Assembly: GCA_964370375.1 (NCBI GenBank) | Contig: CAYJIX010000051.1 | Span: 1 to 17,266, forward strand | Origin: CAYJIX01 sp964370375 | GTDB lineage: Bacteria; Desulfobacterota; Desulfovibrionia; Desulfovibrionales; Desulfovibrionaceae | Reading direction: 5' to 3' | DNA length: 17,266 bases | In this document: one piece after another, positions 1 through 7,755 of the stretch | Layout: each line of letters opens with the position of its first letter | Numbering within the stretch: the stretch's first letter is position 1 | Program-made: the position numbers and the translations under genes | The notes under the pieces: model-generated | The model's database searches: none | The model's input: the letters and a program-made list of their open reading frames with translations, nothing else | Told to the model about the DNA's origin: nothing

Positions 1-2
1 AC

Positions 3-95
3 AAACTTTTAGAAGCTAAAAAAGTCGGCCAAACCACCAACATGCTTGATGTTGTTACAGCCCTTGGCCTGGCAGACAAGGTGATCCATCCGTAA
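3..95 (+). CDS. C-terminal tail of an unidentified protein (partial)
   Basis: Thirty in-frame codons run from the window edge to a TAA at 93-95 and end in ...GLADKVIHP. The other two plus-strand frames are closed by stops within the first 20 bases, so this is the only open frame and it reads like real protein. The gene converges on rsmB, whose stop lies 45 bases away. The fragment looks like a terminal helix region, but it is too short to name a family. A STAS-type or similar small alpha/beta domain is possible but not supported. I do not recognise it. Confidence 0.5.
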   Translation, partial: KLLEAKKVGQTTNMLDVVTALGLADKVIHP

Positions 96-123
96 CCTTG
101 CTGAATACATGATGTTTAGCAGG
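96..123. terminator. weak hairpin between convergent genes
   Basis: The bases just after the plus-strand stop form a stem of CC-TGCTGAA against TTTAGCA-GG, with one bulged T and one G-T pair. It lies between two convergent genes, where a shared terminator would be expected. There is no clear T run on either side, so a Rho-independent terminator is only possible. Confidence 0.2.
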
Positions 124-140
124 ATGGCAGTGCATCCAAT

Positions 141-1493
141 CTATGGTTCTTTCTTTACCAAAACCGCACCAAAAAGCGCGTCCATGCCACAGCTAAGGCG
201 CGCTTGGTCAAAGATATTGTCCCACATGCGCACAAGGGTACAATCTGCATGCTGCTGCATAAAGCGCGCAAGGGCTTCTTCGTTTTCTGATGGATTGATG
301 GCGCAGGTCATATAGATAAGGCTTCCCCCGTGGGCTAATTTTTCCCACGCGCCGTGCAAAATCCTTTGCTGCAAGGCATAGAGCGATGCCATGTTTTCCA
401 TGCTTTGGCTGCGCCTAATGTCAGGGCGTCTTGCCAAGGTGCCAAGGCCGGAACAAGGCACGTCTAGCAAAATGTGCTGCGCCTGCCCCATAAAGGCAGG
501 TTCGGCAGCTGACCCCACATAGCGATGTGGCATAAGTAACCCCAACCGCTTGGCGTCCTTTGCCATGCCTTGAAGGCGGCTAAAGCTTGTATCGCTTGCC
601 ATAGCAATCGTTGTGCCCTGCTCAAGCAAGGCCAAGGTTTTGCCACCGCGCCCTGCGCAACCATCCCATAGCATGTCCAAAGGGTGAGGGATAAGAGCCG
701 CTAAGGCCGCCTGACTGCCGCCGCCTTGCCAAGAAAGCTCGCCCTTGGCATGGAGATTACGCAAACGTTCAGACAGGGGCGCGCTCATGTGCTCTGGCGA
801 AAAACAAATTCCAAACGCCCCCACAGGGATACTGTCAGGGTTTTGCAGAAGGTCGTTTCTACACGCAATGGCTGTTTGTTTTGCAGCATTGACGCGCGCG
901 CAAGGCCACGGCGTAACATTGGCAGCTTTTGCAAGGATATGCGTTTTTTCCTGCCCATAGGCCTTTAGCCACAGCCCAATGATCCAGCTTGGTATGGAAA
1001 AAAGCACGCTCAATTGTTCGGCATAGGGCAGATTGCGTTCTTTGAACGCATCCTCATACCATGAGCTGTCGCGCAGATCAGAGCCAATGTCAGCCATGCG
1101 CCGCAAAACCCCATTGGCAACACGCCCAAGCCCTTCGCCAAAGCGGCGTTTGATAAGCGTGACCCAGCTGTGCACCGTTGCCCGTGGCGGAATGCCGTCA
1201 AGGTAACAGAGTTCATATAAGGCAAGGTGCAGCATAGAAAGCATGACAGGCGGTAACGTGTCGGGATTTTTTAAAAAATGCTTCGTTGCCCACGCAAGGC
1301 GTATGGACGTGCGCAAATATCCGTACACAAGATGCGTGGCTAAATCTGCATCTTGCTTGCTCACATCACCTTGGGCTAAAACCTCGTGCAAGGCTTCTTG
1401 CACAAGCACACCCTTATCTGTGCGTTGAAGCACGCGTACAGCCAATGGCCTTGCGCGGCCCTGTGCAGGGCCTGAACGGGATTGTTTTGCCAT
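141..1493 (-). CDS. rsmB: 16S rRNA (cytosine-967-C5)-methyltransferase RsmB
   Basis: The enzyme methylates C5 of C967 in 16S rRNA using S-adenosylmethionine and acts in the cytoplasm on unassembled rRNA. The product is 450 residues, against about 430 in E. coli. The N-terminal ~140 residues look like the NusB-type RNA-binding domain. The SAM site is a variant of the usual DxCAAPGGKT, reading DGCAGRGGKT at about 277-286. The two cysteine motifs of the family are present: DVPCSG with Cys347, and TCAINPSENEE with Cys397, which by family knowledge is the nucleophile. The start ATG shares its A with the TGA of the response regulator gene upstream, so translation is probably coupled. This is the last gene of the pgi-kinase-regulator-rsmB run. 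An assignment to another RNA m5C methyltransferase is less likely because the NusB-like part is present. Confidence 0.93.
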   Translation of the reverse strand: MAKQSRSGPAQGRARPLAVRVLQRTDKGVLVQEALHEVLAQGDVSKQDADLATHLVYGYLRTSIRLAWATKHFLKNPDTLPPVMLSMLHLALYELCYLDGIPPRATVHSWVTLIKRRFGEGLGRVANGVLRRMADIGSDLRDSSWYEDAFKERNLPYAEQLSVLFSIPSWIIGLWLKAYGQEKTHILAKAANVTPWPCARVNAAKQTAIACRNDLLQNPDSIPVGAFGICFSPEHMSAPLSERLRNLHAKGELSWQGGGSQAALAALIPHPLDMLWDGCAGRGGKTLALLEQGTTIAMASDTSFSRLQGMAKDAKRLGLLMPHRYVGSAAEPAFMGQAQHILLDVPCSGLGTLARRPDIRRSQSMENMASLYALQQRILHGAWEKLAHGGSLIYMTCAINPSENEEALARFMQQHADCTLVRMWDNIFDQARLSCGMDALFGAVLVKKEP

Positions 1494-2872
1494 CAGTGCC
1501 CTGTTATGCCGTATTTTTTCAGCTTATATTGCATAAGGCTTTTAGAAATACCCAGCATTTCAGCAGCTTTTACCTGTACAAATTCAGCTCGCACAAGGGC
1601 GCGCCGCACAATGGCAGCTTCCATATGTTCAAGGGTGTCTGCCAAATCCAGCTGCACAGGCAATAAGTCCACGGCACTTTTAAACTGCGCTTCCACATCG
1701 CGCACTTCCGGTGGCAAATGGTCAAGGCTAATGACAGGTTCAAGCACAAGCACAGCGCACCGTTCCACCACATTTTGCAATTGACGGATGTTGCCGGGCC
1801 ACTCGTACCCTGTTAAAAAATTGAGGGCTTCGGTGCTGAATGTTTTTATGGCTATATCGTTTTCTTTACATACTTTTTCCATAAAATGGGCCACAAGCAG
1901 CGGAATGTCTTCGCGCCGTTCGCGCAAGGCAGGCGTTGGAATATGCACCACGTTCAGGCGATAATACAAATCCTCACGAAAAGTCCCTGCGGCAACCATG
2001 GTGAATAAATCTTTATTGGTGGCTGCCACAACACGAATGTCCACCTCCACCTGTTCTGTACCGCCAACCCTTTCAAAGCGTCTTTCTTGCAAAACTCGTA
2101 ACAATTTAACCTGTAAATCAAGGGACAATTCGCCCACTTCATCTAAAAACAGCGTGCCTTCGTGGGCCTGTTCAAAGCGTCCGCGGTGCAAGGCCACAGC
2201 TCCGGTAAACGAGCCTTTTTCATGGCCAAAAAGCTCGCTTTCTAAAAGGCCGGGATTGAGCGCCATACAGTTTACCGACACAAAAGGCTGCTGACTGCGC
2301 GCTGACGAAAAATGAATGGCCCGTGCCACAAGCTCCTTGCCTGTGCCGGATTCGCCTGTGATGAGCACCGTGGCTTTACTGGGTGCTGCCCGATCCACAA
2401 GCTCAAGCATGCTCATGGTGGTTTTACTGCGCCCAACAATTTGGTGTTTGCCGTACCTGTCCTCGAGTACTTCACTGAGCAAGCGATACTGCCTGTGGGC
2501 ATGGGCAAGGCTTACGGCACTTTGCACCGACAACAGCAATTCATCGTTGGAAAAAGGCTTGGTAAGATAATTAAAAGCCCCGTAACGCATGGCCTCTACG
2601 GCATTTTCGATGCTGCCAAAAGCTGTCATGATAAGCACAGGAATATGCGGCCAGTTGGTTTTTACCTTGGCTAAAACTTCACGGCCTGAAATTTTGGGCA
2701 TCTTCATGTCTGTGATGACCACATCCACGTCGGATTCTTCCAAAAAAGCAAGGGCTGTTTCCGGATCGCTTAAAGCTGTAACACTGTAGCCTGCATCTTG
2801 CAGCAGGATTTGCAATGCCAATAAATAATTCTTTTCATCATCTATGACTAATATATGCGCTTTTTCCGCCAT
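1493..2872 (-). CDS. NtrC-family sigma-54-dependent response regulator
   Basis: The 459-residue protein has the three-part layout of NtrC/AtoC/ZraR regulators. A receiver domain (about 5-120) has the acidic pair D11 D12, phospho-acceptor Asp55, Thr83 and Lys105. The AAA+ domain (about 143-380) has Walker A GESGTGKE at 173-180 and the Walker B region FLDEVGEL near 242-249. The sigma-54 contact loop reads GSFTGA at 220-225, one residue off the usual GAFTGA. A Fis-type helix-turn-helix lies near 430-455 (AAEMLGISKSLMQYKLKKYG). It should bind an upstream site when phosphorylated and open sigma-54 promoters. The ATG has a good AAGGA site, 29 bases after the kinase stop, so the kinase is the obvious partner. 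Its targets are unknown. I found no convincing TGGCAC-N5-TTGC promoter in the window. Confidence 0.93.
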   Translation of the reverse strand: MAEKAHILVIDDEKNYLLALQILLQDAGYSVTALSDPETALAFLEESDVDVVITDMKMPKISGREVLAKVKTNWPHIPVLIMTAFGSIENAVEAMRYGAFNYLTKPFSNDELLLSVQSAVSLAHAHRQYRLLSEVLEDRYGKHQIVGRSKTTMSMLELVDRAAPSKATVLITGESGTGKELVARAIHFSSARSQQPFVSVNCMALNPGLLESELFGHEKGSFTGAVALHRGRFEQAHEGTLFLDEVGELSLDLQVKLLRVLQERRFERVGGTEQVEVDIRVVAATNKDLFTMVAAGTFREDLYYRLNVVHIPTPALRERREDIPLLVAHFMEKVCKENDIAIKTFSTEALNFLTGYEWPGNIRQLQNVVERCAVLVLEPVISLDHLPPEVRDVEAQFKSAVDLLPVQLDLADTLEHMEAAIVRRALVRAEFVQVKAAEMLGISKSLMQYKLKKYGITGH

Positions 2873-2901
2873 AATCGTTCCTTAATCGTTATCGCACGTT
2901 C

Positions 2902-4359
2902 CTAGACTGTGGGCATAAAAAGGGTAACCATTGCTCCACCTTCCTGTGCGTTTTTCAATTCCATCCAGCCGCCATGGCTTGCAATAATCGTATTCACAAT
3001 GGGCAAACCAAGGCCTGTGCCGTTGTGCTTTGTTGTAAAAAAGGGATCTAAAAGATGCGGAAGCGTTGTTTCATCAAAGCCTGGGCCTGAATCGTAAAAA
3101 CTCACTTCCACCACAAAATCTTGAACAACCACGCCTTCCGGCACCTTTTCAGGTATAGCGCGGCGTGCTGTTATTTGCAAGGTACCGCCCTCTTCCATGG
3201 CTTGCAGGGCATTGCTCATGACATTGTACAAGGCGCGATACAATAAATCCTTATCGCCTTTCACCTCAACGGGTAGCACAATGTCGCGCAGAACCGTCAC
3301 GTGAAAGCGCGCGCACTCGCCCTCCAAAAAGCCTAAAAGCTGCTCCAACACAAAGGCGATGTCCACCACATCTTGCCGTGGCACGCGCGGACGCGCATAA
3401 TCCAAAAAGTCATTGACCGTCTGGCTTAAACGGCAGGATTCATCGTACACAGCGGTAAGAAGCTGGGTATTGGCCTTATCCTTATCTTCACTGCGCCGCA
3501 GTAAAAGTTCGGCCGTGGAGCGAATAATCCCCAAAGGATTGCGGATTTCGTGGGCAATGCTGGCAATGACCCGACCCATGCTGGCTAGTTTTTCGCTTTG
3601 ATGCAGTTGGTGTTCCAGTTTTTGATTGCGCGCCATACGTTCAGCCAAGGTTTTTTCGGAACGGCTGATAAAAAACTGCAAAAACCCAAACAGCACAATG
3701 GCAGAACCAAGGCTTGTGGCCAAAATCAAGCGCTGAAAACGTAAAGCCGTGTTATAACCATCGGTAATATCCTGAGATATTTCTAAAACACCGGTAATGA
3801 CAGAGTCCTCATCCTCAACGCGTTCACGAAATTGTAAATCCACTCGCAAAGGAAAAACCGTACGCAAAGTATAGCTTTTTGGCGGCAAGCTTGGCGTAAA
3901 AAAGGCCTCGTACCAGGAAAGATCTGATATGGTTTCAAAGGTAGGAATCCCGCTGTTCATGACATCAGAAATGGCTGCATGCACCGTTTCAGAAAGGCCA
4001 AGTTCGCGCAAATCAAGGGAATAATTGATCATATAATCTGTGCCGTAAATGCGCAAACTGTCTATCTGTAAACCAATGATGGTGGATTGCACCACTTCAT
4101 CAAGCAGCTCAAACTGCTTTTCTTGCCGCAGGGCAATGCGCCCAAAGGTTAGATAGGTTGGCAGCGTAAACCGCCTATAGATCTGATAATTAAGGTTTTC
4201 TACTAAAAGCAATGCGTATTCTTGCTGACGTATCAACAAGGTACTTCGGGCAGAATTTCCAATAAAAATCGCAAGGATAAGGCTTGACGCTAAAATAAGC
4301 ACAAGAGAGACCCAAGAAAGAAATCTGGTCAATCCAAAGTCAATTTTATTTTCTTTCAT
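2902..4359 (-). CDS. membrane sensor histidine kinase
   Basis: The 485-residue kinase has a first membrane helix at about 14-34, a sensor part of about 175 residues facing outward, and a second helix at about 209-231. A short linker helix follows, then the HisKA domain with phospho-acceptor His270 in ASIAHEIRNPLG. The ATPase domain shows the N box around N379-N383, G1 at DSGPGF (423-428) and G2 at GTGLGLPI (447-454). No PAS domain is obvious, and the outer part resembles a Cache-like sensor only in size and position. It lies 14 bases after pgi and 29 bases before its presumed regulator, and overall it resembles the ZraS/AtoS class. The signal is not evident from sequence. The ATG at 4359 has only a weak ribosome site, so translation may depend on the upstream gene. 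Confidence 0.92.
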   Translation of the reverse strand: MKENKIDFGLTRFLSWVSLVLILASSLILAIFIGNSARSTLLIRQQEYALLLVENLNYQIYRRFTLPTYLTFGRIALRQEKQFELLDEVVQSTIIGLQIDSLRIYGTDYMINYSLDLRELGLSETVHAAISDVMNSGIPTFETISDLSWYEAFFTPSLPPKSYTLRTVFPLRVDLQFRERVEDEDSVITGVLEISQDITDGYNTALRFQRLILATSLGSAIVLFGFLQFFISRSEKTLAERMARNQKLEHQLHQSEKLASMGRVIASIAHEIRNPLGIIRSTAELLLRRSEDKDKANTQLLTAVYDESCRLSQTVNDFLDYARPRVPRQDVVDIAFVLEQLLGFLEGECARFHVTVLRDIVLPVEVKGDKDLLYRALYNVMSNALQAMEEGGTLQITARRAIPEKVPEGVVVQDFVVEVSFYDSGPGFDETTLPHLLDPFFTTKHNGTGLGLPIVNTIIASHGGWMELKNAQEGGAMVTLFMPTV

Positions 4360-4373
4360 GGTGTCTCAGTCGG

Positions 4374-5696
4374 TTACACGGTGTTTTGTCCCAAAAAACG
4401 TTCAAGCAAAGCCGCTTCCTCAGGATACGCGGTACTGCCAAGGCGAGCATACGCCAAACGCTTGCCAAGCTCAACAGCAGGCTGATCTAAAGGATTGATG
4501 TCTAAAAGCCAGCCGGTAAACAAGGTGGCAAGCATGCAAAACTGCATGAGCGCGCCGGCATTGTAGGGATTTATTTCGGTAAAAGACAGCTCCATCAATG
4601 GAACATTGTGCTGCACAAGGGCGGCTGACGTGCCAAGGCGTTCTGCCGCAAGCAGGGCCTCTAAGGGTTGCCCTTCAAGAAAATGTAAATGGCTTGGCAA
4701 TCCCTTTGGCAGGCAAAGCCCGTCATCGTGTTGTGCACAAGACAGCACAAGGCAGCCCTTATCGGCAGGCCCTTCCAAAAACATTTGGCAGGTGGAATGT
4801 TGGTCTGTAACCCCCACAGAAGGCAGCGGCATGGAGCCTTTGCCCTCTTTGCCAAGGCTTTCTGCCCATAATTGGGCAAACCACGGCCCAAACGAAGCCC
4901 ATTGCGGCACATACATGAAAAAAATCAACTGGCTGTACTGTGCCTGCAATAAAGAATACGCCCATGTTGCCATGCGAAAGGCACTGTGATCTGCTAACAT
5001 TTTGGCCGTATCCTTGCTGTTGAGCAAAGGGGCAGTAAGGTTCCGTGCGCCGTCCAAAAAGTCTGTCCAAGCTAAGCCCAAAAAGGCGCATGGCACAAGC
5101 CCCACGGCAGAAAGCACCGAATAACGCCCCCCAAGGTGCTGTGGGATCTGGTACACGCGCAAGCCTTCGCGCACAGCTTCAGCGTACAAAAAGCCTTCGT
5201 TGTGCCCTGTGGCAACGCGCACATGTTTTGTCCATGCCGAACCAAGGCTTTTTTGTAGCCATTCTTTGGTAAGCACGTATTGGGCCAAGGTTTCTACCGT
5301 GCCGCCAGATTTACTGACCACAAAAACAATGGTCTCTTCAGGGGGTAGGTTTGTAAGCACGGCCCGTAAACTGCCTGCATCCACATTGTCAAGAACCCAT
5401 AGCCACGGTCCTGTGTGCCCCGGGCGGTCTTGTTCGGGAAAAAAGGCCTTTTGCAAGGCTTTTGCACCAAGGGCTGATCCACCAATGCCAAGCAAGACCA
5501 TGTGCTTAAACGAGCGCAGCAACGGCGTATCTGCGCTTAGTTCTTGCACAAGTTCGGCATAATACGGCATATCAATAAAAGGCAAGGTGCTTGCGGCAAG
5601 TTCTTGAGCCAGCCTATCAGCATGAACTTTTGCTTGCAGCGTTTCAGGCTTTGTTAAGCGGCCTTGCCATGCGTGGGTATCGTTTATGTGGTACAT
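4374..5696 (-). CDS. pgi: glucose-6-phosphate isomerase
   Basis: The enzyme interconverts glucose-6-phosphate and fructose-6-phosphate in glycolysis and gluconeogenesis. The 440-residue length fits the short bacterial type, not the ~550-residue E. coli type. Family landmarks are GIGGSALG (70-77), SKSGGTVET (128-136) that binds the sugar phosphate, GGRYSV (189-194), the catalytic glutamate region ESLGKEGKG (279-287), His300 in DQHST, and Lys412 in AVELGKR near the C-terminus. The start has AGGAAG six bases upstream. It appears to be the first gene of the run with the two-component pair and rsmB, an unusual partnership for a sugar isomerase. Nothing looks truncated. An inverted repeat lies 29-48 bases upstream of the start. 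Confidence 0.95.
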   Translation of the reverse strand: MYHINDTHAWQGRLTKPETLQAKVHADRLAQELAASTLPFIDMPYYAELVQELSADTPLLRSFKHMVLLGIGGSALGAKALQKAFFPEQDRPGHTGPWLWVLDNVDAGSLRAVLTNLPPEETIVFVVSKSGGTVETLAQYVLTKEWLQKSLGSAWTKHVRVATGHNEGFLYAEAVREGLRVYQIPQHLGGRYSVLSAVGLVPCAFLGLAWTDFLDGARNLTAPLLNSKDTAKMLADHSAFRMATWAYSLLQAQYSQLIFFMYVPQWASFGPWFAQLWAESLGKEGKGSMPLPSVGVTDQHSTCQMFLEGPADKGCLVLSCAQHDDGLCLPKGLPSHLHFLEGQPLEALLAAERLGTSAALVQHNVPLMELSFTEINPYNAGALMQFCMLATLFTGWLLDINPLDQPAVELGKRLAYARLGSTAYPEEAALLERFLGQNTV

Positions 5697-5724
5697 GTGC
5701 TTCCTGTGTACGGCAAAAACGTAT

Positions 5725-5744
5725 GTTTATATGTGGATATAAAC
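5725..5744. promoter_or_regulatory. perfect 8+4+8 inverted repeat upstream of pgi
   Basis: GTTTATAT, a 4-base spacer (GTGG on the plus strand) and ATATAAAC form a perfect inverted repeat 29-48 bases before the pgi start codon. On the minus strand it contains TATAAA, a possible -10 box, so a protein bound here would cover the promoter. No good -35 box was found at the usual distance. An operator is plausible, but AT-rich symmetry can also arise by chance. Confidence 0.35.
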
Positions 5745-5746
5745 TA

Positions 5747-5775
5747 CCGCCCCAAGGCTACAGCCTTGTGGGCGG
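5747..5775. other. GC-rich hairpin in the aminotransferase-pgi gap
   Basis: CCGCCC-C-AAGGCT (5747-5759) pairs with AGCCTT-GT-GGGCGG (5763-5775), giving about 12 base pairs with a tight loop. On the minus strand it would end the transcript of the aminotransferase gene or fall in the pgi leader. The bases after it on that strand (TAGTTTAT) are only mildly T-rich. On the plus strand it is followed by ATGTTTTTA, but no plus-strand gene needs a terminator there. Confidence 0.4.
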
Positions 5776-5945
5776 CAGATGTTTTTATCATGGTGTTAGA
5801 GGTGGTGATTTTTAGATGACGCTTGGAGCAACATCTTGTAGCACCTACCCGAAGGGCCCCGCAAAGCGAGGTAGCCGTTCACGAGGAACGAGTGTTACGG
5901 ATATAGAGAGCAAAGCAGGCAGCCCCTTTTTCAACCGTCCGTTTA

Positions 5946-6077
5946 CGGCAGGCTGTTCAAAAAGTGCCGGATACAATGAAGTGGTAAATTTTAAGAGGGG
6001 AGTGGGGTTCTTCCCCCCATGACCCGATTACAATTTGCCACTGAAGCAGTAAACGGTGCTTTTTCAACAGCCTGCCG
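5946..6077 (-). repeat. 132-base palindromic repeat element, copy 1, at the aspC stop codon
   Basis: The outer arms CGGCAGGCTGTT and AACAGCCTGCCG are exact, and the symmetry continues inward imperfectly for roughly 55 bases on each side to a C/G-rich centre (GGGGTTCTTCCCCCC). The 58 bases at 6017-6074 match 13635-13692 at 51 positions. On the minus strand the element begins within 2 bases of the aminotransferase TAA. It encodes no protein. It could be a MITE-like insertion or a REP-type hairpin acting on mRNA 3' ends. Confidence 0.75.
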
Positions 6078-6078
6078 C

Positions 6079-7254
6079 TTAGGAAGGATATAAAGCAGCC
6101 TTAATCCGCCCAAGCGCATCCATAAGCGCGTCGTCAGACAAGGCGTATGAAAAACGCACGCAACTTGGATCGCCAAACACATCACCCGGCACAAGGGCTG
6201 CTTGTGCTTTTTCCAAAAGCATGGTGCACATGCTAGCGGCGTCAGGCATTTGCGGCGTAAACAGGGCGGAAACATCCATAAAGATATAGAAGGCGCCACC
6301 TGGTTTTGGGCACACAACGCCGGGCCATGTGCTCACTTCTGCAAAGGCTTTGTCGCGGCGCACTTTAAAGGCTGCGCGCATGGTATCAAGCATGTCATAG
6401 GAACCTTCAAGGGCCGCTATGGCTGCTTTTTGCGAAACAGAGCAAATATTGGATGTGGACTGACCTTGCAATTGGGTCATGGCTTTGATCATGTCAGGGT
6501 GCGCCACGGTGTAGCCCACGCGCCAGCCTGTCATGGCAAAGGTTTTGGCAAGGCCGTTGATGATGGCCACTTGTTCAGGATACTCTTTCCACCATTTAAC
6601 CACGCTGACAGGTGTTGTGTTTTCATAAATAAGCTGGTCATAAATTTCGTCAGATACAACAAATATCCCTTTATCCATGGCCCAGCGCATGATGGCGTCG
6701 ATTTCTTCCTGACTGTAGCAGGCACCTGTGGGGTTTGAGGGCGAATTTAAAATAAGGGCTCGGGTTTTGGGCGTTGCATGAGCATCAAGGTCGCTGACGT
6801 TAAGTTTAAAGCCCTTGCTGACAGGTGCAAGAACAGAAACAGGAACCCCTTCAGCCAATACAACAAGATCAGGATAGCTGAGCCAATAAGGTGCAGGGAT
6901 AAGCACCTCATCCCCGGGATTTAAAAGGGCCTGAAAAAGATTAAATAAAGAGTGTTTCCCACCTGCACTTAAAATGACGGACTCTGCAGGTACAGAGGTT
7001 TTATACACGCGCTCAAAATAGCTTCCTACAGCTTTACGCGCTTCAGGGATACCCGGCACGGCAGTATATTTGGTAAAACCTTCGTCAATGGCTTTTTTGG
7101 CAGCTTCACACACGTGGGCAGGGGTTGGAAAATCAGGTTCGCCAACGGCAAGGCTTGTGATGACAATGCCTTGAGATTTTAGCTCTAAGGCTTTGGCATT
7201 GATGGCAAGTGTAGCAGAAGGCTTGATACGGCTTATACGATCGGCAAGTTTCAT
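6079..7254 (-). CDS. aspC: PLP-dependent class I aminotransferase, aspartate type
   Basis: The enzyme transfers the amino group between aspartate (or a related amino acid) and 2-oxoglutarate, using pyridoxal phosphate. The 391-residue protein has the fold-type I landmarks: GEPDFPTP (38-45) in the substrate and cofactor entry region, SNPTG (173-177), DEIYDQL with Asp202 and Tyr205, the PLP lysine Lys237 in NGLAKTFAMTGWRVGY, and Arg367 in CVRFSY for the substrate carboxylate. The pattern fits the aspartate/prephenate aminotransferase subgroup common outside enteric bacteria, so prephenate may also be a substrate. GAGGAG sits 7 bases before the ATG. It stands apart from pgi by 382 bases and has its own likely promoter near 7389. 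The exact substrate cannot be fixed from sequence alone. Confidence 0.88.
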   Translation of the reverse strand: MKLADRISRIKPSATLAINAKALELKSQGIVITSLAVGEPDFPTPAHVCEAAKKAIDEGFTKYTAVPGIPEARKAVGSYFERVYKTSVPAESVILSAGGKHSLFNLFQALLNPGDEVLIPAPYWLSYPDLVVLAEGVPVSVLAPVSKGFKLNVSDLDAHATPKTRALILNSPSNPTGACYSQEEIDAIMRWAMDKGIFVVSDEIYDQLIYENTTPVSVVKWWKEYPEQVAIINGLAKTFAMTGWRVGYTVAHPDMIKAMTQLQGQSTSNICSVSQKAAIAALEGSYDMLDTMRAAFKVRRDKAFAEVSTWPGVVCPKPGGAFYIFMDVSALFTPQMPDAASMCTMLLEKAQAALVPGDVFGDPSCVRFSYALSDDALMDALGRIKAALYPS

Positions 7255-7388
7255 GAAAAACTCCTCACTAAAGATTGCGCTAAAGGCTTACATAGGTTCA
7301 AAGAATGAGGTAGTGTTGACACAAAACAAGGCCCTTGGCAAGTAGAAGGCCAAACCAGATCACGGTAATGACGCCCTAAATACCGCAG

Positions 7389-7418
7389 ATTATAGAGCCC
7401 CTTACCTTAGCTAAGTAA
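7389..7418 (-). promoter_or_regulatory. possible aspC promoter with overlapping palindrome
   Basis: A consensus TATAAT lies at 7389-7394 on the minus strand, about 135 bases before the aspC start. Just upstream is a near-perfect palindrome at 7402-7418 with core CTTAGCTAAG, where the -35 box would be. The -35 sequence itself is poor, which fits an activator- or repressor-controlled promoter but also fits chance. Confidence 0.35.
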
Positions 7419-7494
7419 ACCAATTTGATGATGCAGTTAAAGTAGTTAAAAAAGCGTATGCGCACAAGGTTCTGTTTATCAACCTAAGTGTATA

Positions 7495-7755
7495 TCATTC
7501 TTTGCCATAGCGATGCCCATGGCAGTGCATGATTTTATAGCATATTTTTTCCAAACGCTGGGCATTTTTAAGCGTAGCAGAAAGCAACGCGCTTATTTTA
7601 ACCATCTCTTCATGAGAATTGCCGTCTAGGCGAATGTTTTCCTCATACAGATCGTCCAAAACGTTGAGCAGGGCTTTGTTGTGGATAGCCAACAAAAACA
7701 GCTCATCCATATTTTTGTACATGTTGTTCTTCTCTTGAGCCTCTTGCTTCCTCAT
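7495..7755 (-). CDS. small hypothetical protein, probably helical
   Basis: The 86-residue product is rich in charged and leucine residues (MDELFLLAIHNKALLNVLDDLYEENIRLDG, quoted only in part: key stretch LLNVLDDLYEEN). It looks all-helical, with a His/Cys-rich end (CYKIMHCHGHRYGKE). It has no signal peptide or membrane segment, unlike the genes to its right, so it is probably cytoplasmic. The ATG at 7755 has AAGAGGTG upstream. A second ATG at residue 12 (7722) is an alternative. I recognise no family. The ribosome site and the protein-like composition favour a real gene, and its spacing from both neighbours suggests its own transcript. Confidence 0.6.
   Translation of the reverse strand: MRKQEAQEKNNMYKNMDELFLLAIHNKALLNVLDDLYEENIRLDGNSHEEMVKISALLSATLKNAQRLEKICYKIMHCHGHRYGKE

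Larger units (their letters stand above)
5697..6078. other. 382-base intergenic region with structured DNA, no gene
   Basis: No convincing coding frame was found. From pgi outward it holds the 5725 inverted repeat, the 5747 hairpin, a cluster of short hairpins at 5845-5890, and the palindromic element at 5946-6077. In the cluster, CTACC (5845-5849) pairs with GGTAG (5870-5874) around two triloop stems (CCCGAAGGG and CGCAAAGCG), followed by CGTTC-ACGAG-GAACG. Read on the minus strand, part of this stretch translates as NGYLALRGPSGRC. A similar frame occurs at 16310-16350, so a shared mobile or repeated sequence is likely rather than a gene. Confidence 0.5.

Noticed and set aside
6202..6738. 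Long plus-strand frame (178 codons) opposite the aminotransferase gene
   Set aside because: It is an antisense shadow. The minus-strand frame has all aminotransferase motifs, and the plus-strand product is His/Gly-rich with no ribosome site.
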